DNA of 64,000 nucleotides, taken from NCBI RefSeq assembly GCF_010093815.1, contig NW_022985558.1:192640-256639 (forward strand), read 5' to 3'. Origin of the DNA: Pseudovirgaria hyperparasitica. Lineage: Eukaryota > Ascomycota > Dothideomycetes > Acrospermales > Acrospermaceae. Of this stretch, positions 30,658-41,410 are shown piece by piece. Numbering within the stretch: the first letter of the stretch is position 1; the number at the start of each line of letters is the position of its first letter. The notes beneath the pieces are model-generated. The model was not told where the DNA came from, did no database searches, and worked only from the letters and a program-made list of their open reading frames with translations. The position numbers and the translations under genes were made by a program.

Positions 30658-31035
30658 TGGATGTGCACACTATTATGGGCAGCTATATAATGATACCAAA
30701 CCCACACATTTATTTTCCCTCAAAAACTTGACTGCCGCGGCGGCCTAGCTGCTGCTTGTAGTCCCATCATCATCCCATGTCCCATGTCCCATGTCTAGAT
30801 ATGATTAGATCATGTACGTCCGCCCCCCAACCCTCCCAGTCCTCAGCCACTGCACGGTTGTTGTCGGTCTCAATGGATTGGCTGGCCACGACGACGGACC
30901 TGACAACTCACGACGACGTGTGTCGAATTTCGCTCGACAGCCCCCTCCCCCCAACACCCAAAAACACACGGACCCTCTTTGTTTCATGTTTACAGCGGTC
31001 AATCCCTGCGCTGGACTGTACGAACAACGAATGCG

Positions 31036-31067
31036 AAGAAGAAGAAGAAGAAGAAGAAGAAGAAGAG
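31036..31067 (+). repeat. (GAA)n microsatellite
   Basis: About ten tandem GAA units in the PBS2 3' flank, followed by a short ACGAGC repeat. Confidence 0.85.
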
Positions 31068-31175
31068 AAAAGCACGAGCACGAGCACTACACTACAGTAG
31101 CACTAGCACAACCGGCACAACTAGCAATACTAGCAATACCAGCAATACTGTACTGTAATTACATAAACTACGTGG

Positions 31176-31217
31176 ACACCACACCACACCACACCACACC
31201 ACACCACACCACACCAC
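31176..31217 (+). repeat. (ACACC)n pentanucleotide repeat
   Basis: Eight ACACC units in tandem. A second pentanucleotide run of the complementary composition (TGTTG)n lies 340 bases further on, so the two could pair as an imperfect hairpin. Confidence 0.85.
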
Positions 31218-31548
31218 CCCTGCCTCGACAGTCTAGACAACTCGGACAGTCTAGACCGCCTTCTTTGTTCTTCTCTCTGTTCTTCTCCTTCGGCGCCCCA
31301 CCGTATATGCTCCACTCATCAAGACATCAAGGCACCATGCTACTCCATCCCATCAGGCATATCAAGCTCCATCCACCCCATGAGGCATCATCCATCAGTC
31401 AGGCATCACTCACTCACTCACTCCTTCACTCACCCCGACACTCCCTCACTCACTCACACCAACAATCCTGCCATCTAATGTAAGCCAGCACGCACGCAGA
31501 AAAAGACAGAGAAGAAAGATGAAAAAGAGGTAATTAGGTAACGCTGGT

Positions 31549-31573
31549 TGTGTTGTGTTGTGTTGTGTTGTGA
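31549..31573 (+). repeat. (TGTTG)n pentanucleotide repeat
   Basis: Five tandem units, partly complementary in style to the ACACC run upstream. Confidence 0.8.
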
Positions 31574-31661
31574 CATGTCATTTATGGCGGGCGCCTTTTA
31601 AACCATGTGTCGTGCGTGCGTGCGTGCGTGTACGTGCGTGCGAGCCATGTGTGCCATGCGT

Positions 31662-31686
31662 GTATATATATATATATATATATATA
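31662..31686 (+). repeat. (TA)n microsatellite
   Basis: Twelve TA dinucleotides, preceded by a GTGC-rich repeat (TGCGTGCGTGCG near 31616-31640). Confidence 0.9.
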
Positions 31687-31908
31687 GATATGTGTATACA
31701 CAGGTTGCATCTTCAGATCATGCACAAGCTTTTTTTCCATTTGCCGCGTTCAATAAAGAGCGCCTTAGGCAGGACAGGACAGTGAACAGGCTAATTACTA
31801 CTAGCTACGGAATGGCTCGAAACGGCAGTACCGAGACCGTTCCGTAATCAAATCCTGACTCATGCTTTATACTTTACATGCACTTCAGAGTCTCAAAGTA
31901 AGGTCAAG

Positions 31909-31936
31909 TCACGACGACGACGACGACGACGACGAC
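31909..31936 (+). repeat. (ACG)n microsatellite
   Basis: Nine tandem ACG units in the 3' flank of the secreted glycoprotein gene. Confidence 0.9.
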
Positions 31937-32043
31937 ACAGAGAGTCCAGGACTCCAGGCCATCAGCATAAAACAAATTGATTCTCATCTACACTCGCCAC
32001 CTTTCATCATGCGCCGACACGTCCAACCCACAGCATCCCAGCC

Positions 32044-33852
32044 TCAATTCTCCGGCGCATAGCCATACGAGTACGCCACCTCAAACTTCTTGCCGTCATA
32101 CTCCACACTCTTCAGTGTTGCATTCTTGGCAGGCATCGCATTCGCATACAGCGCACAAAACGTTCCCACAGGCTTCGTATTCAGCACGGCAAGGAACGCG
32201 TTAAAGTACCCACACCGACGGTGCGCGTGAACACTCGACTTGGCAGACCCTCCGCCACTCCCAACCATCGTCAGTTCCTGGTTGCAGAGAATGGCACATT
32301 GCGCAGGCTCATATGGACCCACCACCAGCTGACTGCCGCTGATCGACTGGGATATATGAAACGACCCTGGCAGCGCAACCGCTGCTCCAAAACCGTCAAT
32401 TCGGTTCGGCAGGATCTGCTTGCGGTTGTAGCCGTTTGATCCAGCTATCATAACCTCAAACTCTTCCATTGAACTGCCCCTATCCGTGACTGAACTCTCA
32501 CCCAGAAACGACCCAAACAGTGCGCAGCGAAACGACGCTGATGATGCAGGGTTGGGGCAACGAGGTCCAGGGATGAAGATTGGGTCCCGCTGCACGAAGA
32601 TGTTGAAGCCTCCACACGATGAGACTGCATCGCACTCTCGAGCGCACTCCATCGGATCGTACTTGTTTAGCTGCTTGCCAGAGATGAAGGTTGAAAGGTC
32701 TACCGACGCCTTTGCGTTTTCAAACACGCGGATGTAGCCTTGCGGCGTGTTCGCATCCTTGGCAATGATGGCATATTTATCAAAGTTCAAAAAGTCTCCA
32801 GCCGTATCGTGGAGCGGCAGAGGCGCAGTCCCAGCTGTCTGCGGCGAGCATGGACGACGCACCGGTCCGGGAGCTGTGATGTTGACAGTTGTGTTGAACG
32901 ATTTCCCGTCAGAGTGGCCGAGAGGTACAACAGTGACGTTAATTTGGTGGCCAAATGTGGTTGTGCCGTTCACCAGAATTGATGGAATAGGCTTGCTGGT
33001 TCGGTTGCTGGCAGTGACTTGGTCTCGAGCCGGGCCAACAGTCGTCTTGGAGTGCACATGATTGATCGTGGTATTGCTGAACGTGGAGTTGCTAGGTCTA
33101 ATAATAATACTGCTGGCATTGAAGCGAGGATTGTCAACAACAACGATGCCGGGCTTGATCTTTATGCCCGTTGTGGCATTGTGAACGACAATGCCACTAG
33201 GCTTGACATGGGATCCTTTGACAACGACGCCAGTAGACTTGGCACGACCGAGGGTGCTTGAGTTGCTTGCACGGCTTGGCCCGCTGGAGATCTGGCGTTC
33301 GAATGTCGAACAAGGCGTCTTCTGTCGAGACGTTTGCGTTGAATCTCCTTCCAGGAGACGCTGGCACAATGCCGTGACGCTGTCATCATTCGAGCGTGTT
33401 TTGCACCAACTGATAGAAAATGCCGCCATAACACAGGGGTGAGCTCCGTTGCAGTTTCTCAACCAGTCGAGTGTGTCTTCACATTCCGCTACGCTGTAAG
33501 GACCATTGCGACGTGGCGCTATGGGAGTGACTGGCTCGCCCTTGAAGGCTTGTGTACACTGACGTGCGAACTCATTGATAAAGTTACATTCCCTACTCGG
33601 AACTTGCGCTGGCAAGCAGCGGTCGAGCACAGAACTACCGTCTGCCCTCTCAGGATGCAGCATGAGCTCGCAGGCAACATGCTGGCCCTGAGTACGGCCT
33701 TCATCGTTGCACCACTTCGCCAGCCTGACACTGGGAATCGTGGTATTGACTGGAGCGTCCGAAGGAATGTTCTTTCCAGGGATACTTCCGCCATTGAGGA
33801 CCGCTGCAGATGCGAGGCCAAGACCCAGAGCGATGACGGCAAGTGAGCCCAT
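32044..33852 (-). CDS. Secreted glycoprotein with PAN/apple-like cysteine modules
   Basis: A 602-residue intronless frame. MGSLAVIALGLGLASAAV is a clear signal peptide. An N-terminal Cys-rich part (about 48-185) includes WCNDEGRTQGQHVACELML and ECEDTLDWLRNCNGAHPC. A middle part (about 205-330) has Val/Ile-rich repeats of the form GVVVKGSHVKPSGIVVHN, GIKIKPGIVVVDNP and ASSIIIRPSNS, with many N-x-S/T glycosylation sites. The C-terminal half has two PAN/apple-like pieces: ECARECDAVSSCGGFNIFVQ with its later cysteines, and QCAILCNQE with RRCGYFNAF and FCALYANA. Together these suggest a cell-wall or secreted adhesive protein that binds carbohydrate or protein; I cannot name a specific function. 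No GPI signal is seen at the C terminus (YAPEN). Many fungal homologues of this general layout are uncharacterised. Confidence 0.8.
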   Translation of the reverse strand: MGSLAVIALGLGLASAAVLNGGSIPGKNIPSDAPVNTTIPSVRLAKWCNDEGRTQGQHVACELMLHPERADGSSVLDRCLPAQVPSRECNFINEFARQCTQAFKGEPVTPIAPRRNGPYSVAECEDTLDWLRNCNGAHPCVMAAFSISWCKTRSNDDSVTALCQRLLEGDSTQTSRQKTPCSTFERQISSGPSRASNSSTLGRAKSTGVVVKGSHVKPSGIVVHNATTGIKIKPGIVVVDNPRFNASSIIIRPSNSTFSNTTINHVHSKTTVGPARDQVTASNRTSKPIPSILVNGTTTFGHQINVTVVPLGHSDGKSFNTTVNITAPGPVRRPCSPQTAGTAPLPLHDTAGDFLNFDKYAIIAKDANTPQGYIRVFENAKASVDLSTFISGKQLNKYDPMECARECDAVSSCGGFNIFVQRDPIFIPGPRCPNPASSASFRCALFGSFLGESSVTDRGSSMEEFEVMIAGSNGYNRKQILPNRIDGFGAAVALPGSFHISQSISGSQLVVGPYEPAQCAILCNQELTMVGSGGGSAKSSVHAHRRCGYFNAFLAVLNTKPVGTFCALYANAMPAKNATLKSVEYDGKKFEVAYSYGYAPEN

Positions 33853-34406
33853 GATGGAGAACTGCTTCTAAAACTGAAGCGGTTTGGCGAACGCCTGTGC
33901 TGAATGAGGTAGATACTGCAGAAGCAGTAATCAAATGACGATTCGGACAGAAGATAAGAGTATGAACAGTAAGGCTGTTTCAAAAGAAGAATGCGGATGG
34001 GATATAATATGCAGCTGGAATGAATTTTGATTGCTGCTGTAAATGGGATGTTGATGATGTAGAAGAAGACGAACAGTGGGCGAGAGAGGTTGAGCTTTTG
34101 ATGATGGGTTTGTTTACACATATGAACGGCAGGAGAGGTCTACGCCCGTCAAGAATCCTAAAGTCGGCAGGAAGAGCATATGGCCAGAGCAGGTGGAGCC
34201 TCGAACCAGCTGTCATATGGAAGGATGCTATTGCAATGTCAGTTTCTTGGGCAATAGTGCACTGCTCTACCTCGTCAGTTCCGGAACACAGCCGACGTCC
34301 AGCATGGTCAAAAGTCACCAAAGGTCCCTGAGCTTGAGTTCAGGATCGCCACGTCTATTCAGCAGCTAATGTACAGGTGATCTTACAAGCCTCGACAGGG
34401 GAGCAT
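33853..34406. other. Intergenic between the glycoprotein and ATP12
   Basis: Promoter of the secreted glycoprotein gene and the 3' flank of ATP12. Short frames on both strands show no family match. Confidence 0.45.
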
Positions 34407-35572
34407 TCAGGGCGACTTCGATGAGCCGTTCACCAAGAGAATCGTGCTGCCTAGTTGACGACGAATGTCCTCCTTGTCAACATCATGGGTGTCGTCTACC
34501 TCGCCCCACATCTTTGTCTGCCACGAGACCTCCAGCGTTGATGCCTCTGCAGCTTCTTCAATACCAAACCGCTTTTGGCTGTCAACATCTTTCCGCAGAT
34601 GACTAAACTCCTGGCTCCATTCAACCAGTAACCTCGCGCTGACGAGCAAGCTCTTCGTCGCCAGGACGGCGCGCTCGAGACCAGCGAGTTCGAATGCTGG
34701 AAGCCCACTCAGCCACCCTTGGATAACGCTCCTGGTGGCTTCCGGTTGGGGAAGCGGCATGATGCTGTTTGGATCCAGCGTCGGTTGGATCTCTACCCCT
34801 GGCCAGACGTGCGAGGTCAAATGGCTAATGATAGGCTTCGCGGTGCGGATCTGCAGCTGTCGTAAACTCTCCACGCCTCCCCTTTGCTCTAGACCAACAG
34901 CATCATGTATGTTCCTCTCGGGAGCCCAACATAGCAAAGTATCCGTACTCAAGTAGCGCATCAGCATCTGTACAAGGTCCCTGCGGAGGTTTGGACTCGC
35001 ATCCTCATCAGCCTTCTTTAAGTCCATTGCTCGAGACGTCAGCGACGTCAGGGGTATGTAGTGATTCTTCAGCGCTTGCTGAGCGCTGACGAGCTGATCC
35101 CATTCCAGTGCAATTGCAATGGCGAGTGCATGTTTGTTGCTTGGGACTACGAGAATGTCTTTGGATGCCGTTCGGACTGGCCTTGTATCAAGCATCACTT
35201 GGTAGCCCTCTGTCGTGTTTGTCTTAGCGTGATATCGAGGCTGGATATGGCCCTACACATACCAGGCGTCTCTTTGACCGTCGAGTCTTTCCAGAATCTC
35301 TTTTGAAGAGCGGTTGCTGGCTTTGCAGGATTGGCACGGATAGCCTGGCCCCGGCGCAACAGCTCAGCTTGTTTCAGTTTACGCGCGACCCGGTCTTGAG
35401 CCTCAGAGACAGCTGGAGTGGGAGGTTCTGGAGGAGGACCGGTCGCTGGAGGATGTGCTATAGGCGTGGCATGTTGGGCGATAGTTGTGTGGATGCACCT
35501 GCGTGGCCTGGTGGTGCTCGCGCGCAACGAGACATGGCGAGCGGCGGCACGGAATGGCAGTGCCATGTCCAT
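34407..35572 (-). CDS. ATP12: ATP synthase F1 assembly factor 2 (ATP12 chaperone)
   Basis: Two exons: 35572-35263 and 35209-34407, with a 53-base phase-1 intron; 370 residues. The first 35 residues (MDMALPFRAAARHVSLRAST) are Arg/Ser/Ala-rich without acids, a mitochondrial presequence. The family core begins at LQKRFWKDSTVKETPEGYQV, with the splice junction inside it, and continues MLDTRPVRTASKDILVVPSN, ALAIAIALEWDQLVS and IPLTSLTSRAMD. DTLLCWAPER, and then a His/Trp-rich block with PGVEIQPTLD, close the ATP12 fold. Atp12 binds free F1 alpha subunits in the matrix until they assemble with beta. The second ATG two codons later is also possible. The gene is divergent from the Zn2Cys6 factor, sharing 929 bases of upstream DNA. 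Confidence 0.92.
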
Positions 35573-36501
35573 TGGTGATTGAAGAGATTACAATTGTGAG
35601 GGTCGGAAGGGTGAATTGTGAAGAGTGAAGCGTAAAGTGTGGAGTGTGAAGTGCGTGATGCCCATGTCAAGCTGGATGGATGGATCGAGCTTGGATGACC
35701 GTGCATGTCAGCGGTTACGTACTGTATTAAAAACCGTCCACTACATGATACATCCATGATAGAGCAGAGCACCCAACGACCCAACGCATGGACACACGCA
35801 CGCATGGATGCATGGATACATGGAATAGAAGAACGAGAGATGAGACACAAAAAGACACAATAATAGGACCGAAGTCCAAACTGTCACCACCTGTGGAGCT
35901 GGGCGGGCACCTACTACAGGTACGTGCGTGGTGCGATATCACTACTGCACACGTCCTGCAGGAAGACGAGTGATCTCTCTCTCTCACTCACACACACTCT
36001 CTCTCTCTCGCACACACTCACTCACTCACTCTCCACTTCCCCAGTCGCCCGTCGCTTTCGCACTCAACTCGAGCCCTCGTACAGCCCTCCAGACGTTATT
36101 TCGGCTCGAGCTAATAATTATGTGACCACCGAAATGCTAGGTCCTACCACTGAACTGATGTACTCAGCCCTGACCGTACCTATTCGCTGTGCTGAGCTAC
36201 ATTCCACTGCCACCCTACTCCTCTACTGCAAAAAGATCTACTGATCCTCTTCGATCGGATCAGTCGTAGATCCTACATAAGACCCGCCACTCCTGCTCGT
36301 CGCTCAGAACAGAATAGCCCGCTGCTACAATTGTCGCATCTCATTTTCGGTCCGATTCGCTGTACCTACAGAACTTCTCCCCACTCCCAGCTCTGCCGAC
36401 GCGGCGCGAATATACGCTCAAGAACCCCCCCCTTACGAATACGTCTTCCAAACTGGAGTACTGTTCATGAGCTTCAGTACCTTGTTGGGAACATCAATGC
36501 C
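35573..36501. other. Divergent promoter region, ATP12 / Zn2Cys6 factor
   Basis: Contains (CT)n and (CACA)n runs near 35972-36030 and repeated GCATGGA words near 35785-35820. No gene is supported. It presumably carries both promoters. Confidence 0.5.
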
Positions 36502-39500
36502 ATGAACAACACCTCGATGGTCGCTCGACCTGCCGCAGTACACCAGCAGAAGCCAATCCGATTCGTTACAAACAACGACGGCCCCTACGCAAAGAGACGA
36601 AGAATCAACTCAGCTTGCCTGACATGTCGGAGAAGGAAGACTCGCTGCTCTGGTACGTCGAGCCAGTCTACCCCGCAACATTCGTCGACTAACACAACCT
36701 GTAGGCGAGAAACCAGTCTGTGGGACCTGTATTCAAAACAAGCACGAGTGTGGAGGATATGGCAACGAGAACGATCAATTGACGTCTGGGAATAACGAGT
36801 CACGAGTGGACGACCAACGATTGCGGGTAAAGAGATCATACCAAGCAGTCCTCAACGAAGACCAGGAGTTGCACACTGCAACGACGATATCCAGAGAAGT
36901 AAGCAAGCCGGAGCATGCACCGTTACGGAAGACCATTTCTGGAGACTCCATACTGTCCAGCAGCAGTCCCGCTGCTGGTGGCGGCGAAAGGAGAACGCCT
37001 CCCGATTCAAACACACTCAGTCTCAGCACGAGGAATCGTATGCCATATTTTCGGTACTTCGGTCCCACCGCCATCATGCCCGGCTTCAAACAGATGGTTG
37101 TCAAAGTTCGTGGCAAGGCACAGGGCACAGGTGGAAGTAATTCAGGATGTATGCATGTCGAAAGCCCCGCGCGAATCCATCCACTAATATTCCCATAGAT
37201 GATTCGCAGTCGGCAAAGGGCGCTGGACTGACCACTGGTGTTACTCCATCCTACCAAGGCGCCGAAGAAGCTACTCCTGTAGAGATACCGGTGTACGACA
37301 CCTCTGCCATGGCTCCACCTCCACTGATCACCACTCTCTGTAAACTCTTCTTTAGTCACGTGGGATGTAACTTCCCCTTCTTACAAAAGGACAGGTTTAT
37401 GCGAGATCTGGAAGAGAAGCAAGTCGATTCCATCCTAGTCGACGCCGTCTGTGGTGTGGCTGCGAGGTTCTCGACAGATCCCATGTTCACCGGCAAGCCC
37501 ACCCAAGCGGACGATACCACCAGGCCAGATCATTCACCATCAGACCACGGCGCCGCCTTTTCCCAACGAGCAAAGTCTGCCATTGCAGATACCTTTGCTT
37601 GCCCTAGTGTGGCTGTTGTCCAAGCTGCTTTGCTTCTTGCGTATGATGAATTCGGTGCAAGCCGGGATAGCGGATTGTGGATGTACCTCGGCATCGCCAT
37701 CCGCATGGCCCAAGACTTGGGTATGCAAACATTAGAGGGACTAAGGTACGAAGGCCGTACTGGGCCCAATCCGCAGAGCATCAAGCTTGCAGGCTCAAAA
37801 GATGGTCAGCACTCTCCGCGTCGAAGCACAAGCCCGGCTGCACTCTCGGGAGACAACGCGGCAGAACAAAAGGCTGTAGAACGAGAACGCATCGACACGT
37901 TCTGGACAGTCTTTTTTCTCGATCGTGTAATCTCTTCTGGAACAGGTCGGCCTGTCACGCTTCGTGATCGCGACATTGAGATATCGTTTCCGCCCTTGGA
38001 CGAAGACGACGTTACCACTGGATGGCCTGCACCTTTCCCGGCCCTCATCAGAGTCATTCATCTGTATGGACGTGTGACGGATCTTCTCAACAGCATCCGA
38101 GATGTTTCTCATGTCACTCCGGACGTTTTGAAGAAGTTGAAGTCAATGGAGGTTCAGTTGACGGAGATCTACCAAGGGCTATCATCGAAGCTTCACTTTA
38201 ACGCCATCAACTTCCAGCATTACGTCAAGGCAGGCCAAGGGACGAATTTCATTCTATTGCATTTATGGTTTCACACTCTGATCGTACTACTCCACCAGCC
38301 CACCCTTTTGAAGACGTTCGAGGGTGAAATTGAGCAAGTGCTGCCGAACAGCCGCGAGCTCTCCATGTCGTCAGCAAAGACGATTGCCGACATCCTAGCA
38401 TTCGCTGAATTGATTGATTCCAAGACTGGAATGGGCAGCCCCTTTTCGAGTCAACCAATCTACATTGCAGCCTGCGCCTTTCTGAAAGAGATCTCTCTCC
38501 TCACCGTCTCTTCCAACCCGCAGTCGAGGCTTGGTACACCGCCACCCATCATGTCTTCCGATAGCTCGTTAACATCTCCCTCTACCCTGCAAGAGTCGCC
38601 ATCGACAGGTGTGAGGTTTGCGAAAGGAGAAACGAAAGACGGCAGCATCGCAGTGGATCAGAAAAAGGCTGCAAAGGACACTCTACTTGCGACAGCTGCA
38701 AACCAAAACTACCATCGTTGTTATCGCGGCCTGAAGTATCTAGAGTACTACTGGTCTGGATGCAAATACATATTGACAGTCTTGGATCAGAAGGCCAAGG
38801 GCGTAGGCGACCCGCTACTGTACGACCGAGAGGAGATGGAGAGCGCACTTGAAGTGCCTCAGCCCGAAGCTGCTTTTACATCACCTGGTTGGAGGCGGAA
38901 GCTATCATGGGGAACATATCTGACGGCACAAGGTCTGGGCGACGTGCCAGCGCTACGCAACAGACCTGGGGGGCTTGCTATGGGCGATGGCATGTCTGCG
39001 AAGATGGAATCAAGCCAAGGCAAGCCCACTCCAACAAGTCTAGGGGTTGATGCTAATTGTCCACTAGCAATTGGCTGGTCATTGACTGGCACGATGAATT
39101 CTCCTTGCACAAGTCTGGCCGTGTTGTATTCTAGCGACAATCATCCATCAGTCGGCCGCCCCCCTACGGAGAAGGACCACAACCCGCCAGTTGCATCAGA
39201 TCCACGGTTCAGGAGTATAGCCAGCCCATCACCAAACACCCTCTCAGTCTCTTCGCCACACCTTCCGAGCCGTCCTCCCCGAAACTTTACCAGTCCTACC
39301 GCACTACCAGAAATGCCCCCGCCGAATACCTCCACCGCCTTCCAACCACCACCACCCCCAATCCCAAATGAACGACCCTCCATGATGTCGGATGCCGATC
39401 TCCTCTTGAACCTGCATTCGCCATACTCGACCGCCTCGCCTCAGCTGAGCAATCCCGGCATGCCTTATATGCCGACCTCGCAGCTGCCTCGAGGCCCAAC

Positions 39501-39756
39501 CTCGGGCGACTTTGCCTCTCCGCAGCCTGGGACAGACCAGTATTCCACCAACGGTCTCCACTACCAGTCCTTCAACTACGGCGACATGATGATTGAGAGT
39601 CAGGACATTGATATCAGCGCGCTCAACGACGACGCCATGTCGTGGTTCGAGTACCTCCCGCCCGAGCTGATGGGCATGTACGAGAACAACGGGGGCATGC
39701 CGCCTCCCTTTCCGCATTCCGGACACGGGCCCGACACGCCTGGATCCGGGCGTTGA
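36502..39756 (+). CDS. Zn2Cys6 fungal-specific transcription factor
   Basis: Three exons: 36502-36652, 36705-37148 and 37199-39756, phase-1 introns of 52 and 50 bases; 1050 residues. The binuclear cluster is split by intron 1: Cys39, Cys42 and Cys49 in SACLTCRRRKTRCSG, then Cys56, Cys59 and Cys66 in EKPVCGTCIQNKHECGGYG (C-x2-C-x6-C-x6-C-x2-C-x6-C). RNRMPYFRYFGPTAIMPGFK follows around residue 160. The fungal_trans domain (about 230-560) shows LCKLFFSHVGCNFPFLQKDR, ALLLAYDEFGASRDSGLWMY, LGIAIRMAQDLGM and DTFWTVFFLDRVISSGTGRP. The C-terminal 250 residues are Pro/Ser-rich with an acidic, hydrophobic end (DDAMSWFEYLPPEL), a plausible activation domain. It is nuclear and DNA-binding; its targets are unknown. 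The ATG at 36502 is chosen because it begins the only conserved-looking segment before the cluster. Confidence 0.9.
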
Positions 39757-40386
39757 GGCGGCGTGCATCGTCTCAGTTCCACATGGCACATTCATACAAC
39801 CTCCTTCCTCTTCATCATAATCATACACAAGACAGCTGTTCTCCCCCGCGTCTCCCCAGACTGATATACAACGCAAAACATACCAACCGACCACTCTTTC
39901 CTCTGCTGTACATACATTACTTCCCCCAGCCCTCTATAATCTACTCATTGAGCATGTTGTTGTTTCTGTTGCATTTGGATGGTGGCGGTGGGTGCTGGTG
40001 GTCGTCGTCGTCGTCGTCCTTTTTTGTGTGCATGCATGACATGGCATTTATTTAGCGAAAAACCGCATACCCCCCTTCTTCTGCTCGTATCAAAATTGTT
40101 TGTTTGTGTTGAGTCATCGTGCATTTGCCTCCGCCACCCTGGGAGTGCATGCAATACTGCTTGTTCTGGTTGCTGGTCTTTTGGGCTGCGGTGGGGTGGG
40201 AAGAAGGGAAGGGGGTGTTGGGCGGGAGGGGGGAGGTTTGTGGATGTGCGTAGGATACGTATATATATTTTGTGATGTTAATATATATGATATATATATA
40301 TATATACATGCGCGTTCGTCCCGTCCGTTCGTGCAATATTGCTGTGTTGAACACTTGTTTGCCTATTCTCTACCTCATCCACCTAA
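39757..40386. other. 3' flank of the transcription factor gene
   Basis: Low-complexity DNA with a (TCG)n run near 40000-40018 and (TA)n near 40286-40305. No gene is supported. Confidence 0.5.
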
Positions 40387-40481
40387 CTCATCCACTCCCT
40401 CATCCACTCCCTCATCCACTCCCTCATCCACTCCCTCATCCACTCCCTCATCCACTCCCTCATCCACTCCCTCATCCACTC
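40387..40481 (+). repeat. 12-base minisatellite next to the assembly gap
   Basis: Eight tandem copies of CTCATCCACTCC run straight into the N gap. The other side of the gap begins with TCCCATCTCCCATC, a related short repeat. The gap therefore most likely exists because the repeat array could not be assembled. Confidence 0.9.
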
Positions 40482-41386
40482 NNNNNNNNNNNNNNNNNNN
40501 NNNNNNNNNNNNNNNNNNNNNNNNNNNNNNNNNNNNNNNNNNNNNNNNNNNNNNNNNNNNNNNNNNNNNNNNNNNNNNNNNNNNNNNNNNNNNNNNNNNN
40601 NNNNNNNNNNNNNNNNNNNNNNNNNNNNNNNNNNNNNNNNNNNNNNNNNNNNNNNNNNNNNNNNNNNNNNNNNNNNNNNNNNNNNNNNNNNNNNNNNNNN
40701 NNNNNNNNNNNNNNNNNNNNNNNNNNNNNNNNNNNNNNNNNNNNNNNNNNNNNNNNNNNNNNNNNNNNNNNNNNNNNNNNNNNNNNNNNNNNNNNNNNNN
40801 NNNNNNNNNNNNNNNNNNNNNNNNNNNNNNNNNNNNNNNNNNNNNNNNNNNNNNNNNNNNNNNNNNNNNNNNNNNNNNNNNNNNNNNNNNNNNNNNNNNN
40901 NNNNNNNNNNNNNNNNNNNNNNNNNNNNNNNNNNNNNNNNNNNNNNNNNNNNNNNNNNNNNNNNNNNNNNNNNNNNNNNNNNNNNNNNNNNNNNNNNNNN
41001 NNNNNNNNNNNNNNNNNNNNNNNNNNNNNNNNNNNNNNNNNNNNNNNNNNNNNNNNNNNNNNNNNNNNNNNNNNNNNNNNNNNNNNNNNNNNNNNNNNNN
41101 NNNNNNNNNNNNNNNNNNNNNNNNNNNNNNNNNNNNNNNNNNNNNNNNNNNNNNNNNNNNNNNNNNNNNNNNNNNNNNNNNNNNNNNNNNNNNNNNNNNN
41201 NNNNNNNNNNNNNNNNNNNNNNNNNNNNNNNNNNNNNNNNNNNNNNNNNNNNNNNNNNNNNNNNNNNNNNNNNNNNNNNNNNNNNNNNNNNNNNNNNNNN
41301 NNNNNNNNNNNNNNNNNNNNNNNNNNNNNNNNNNNNNNNNNNNNNNNNNNNNNNNNNNNNNNNNNNNNNNNNNNNNNNNNNNNNNN
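40482..41386. other. Assembly gap (905 N)
   Basis: Undetermined bases only. The size may be an estimate. Apparent long open frames across it are artefacts of N. Confidence 0.99.
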
Positions 41387-41410
41387 TCCCATCTCCCATC
41401 TCCCCCCTAC

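Larger units (their letters stand above)
30658..32043. other. Intergenic, microsatellite-rich
   Basis: Region between the PBS2 stop and the 3' end of the secreted glycoprotein gene, full of simple repeats (listed separately). Open frames here are made of the repeats and are not supported as genes. Confidence 0.6.
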
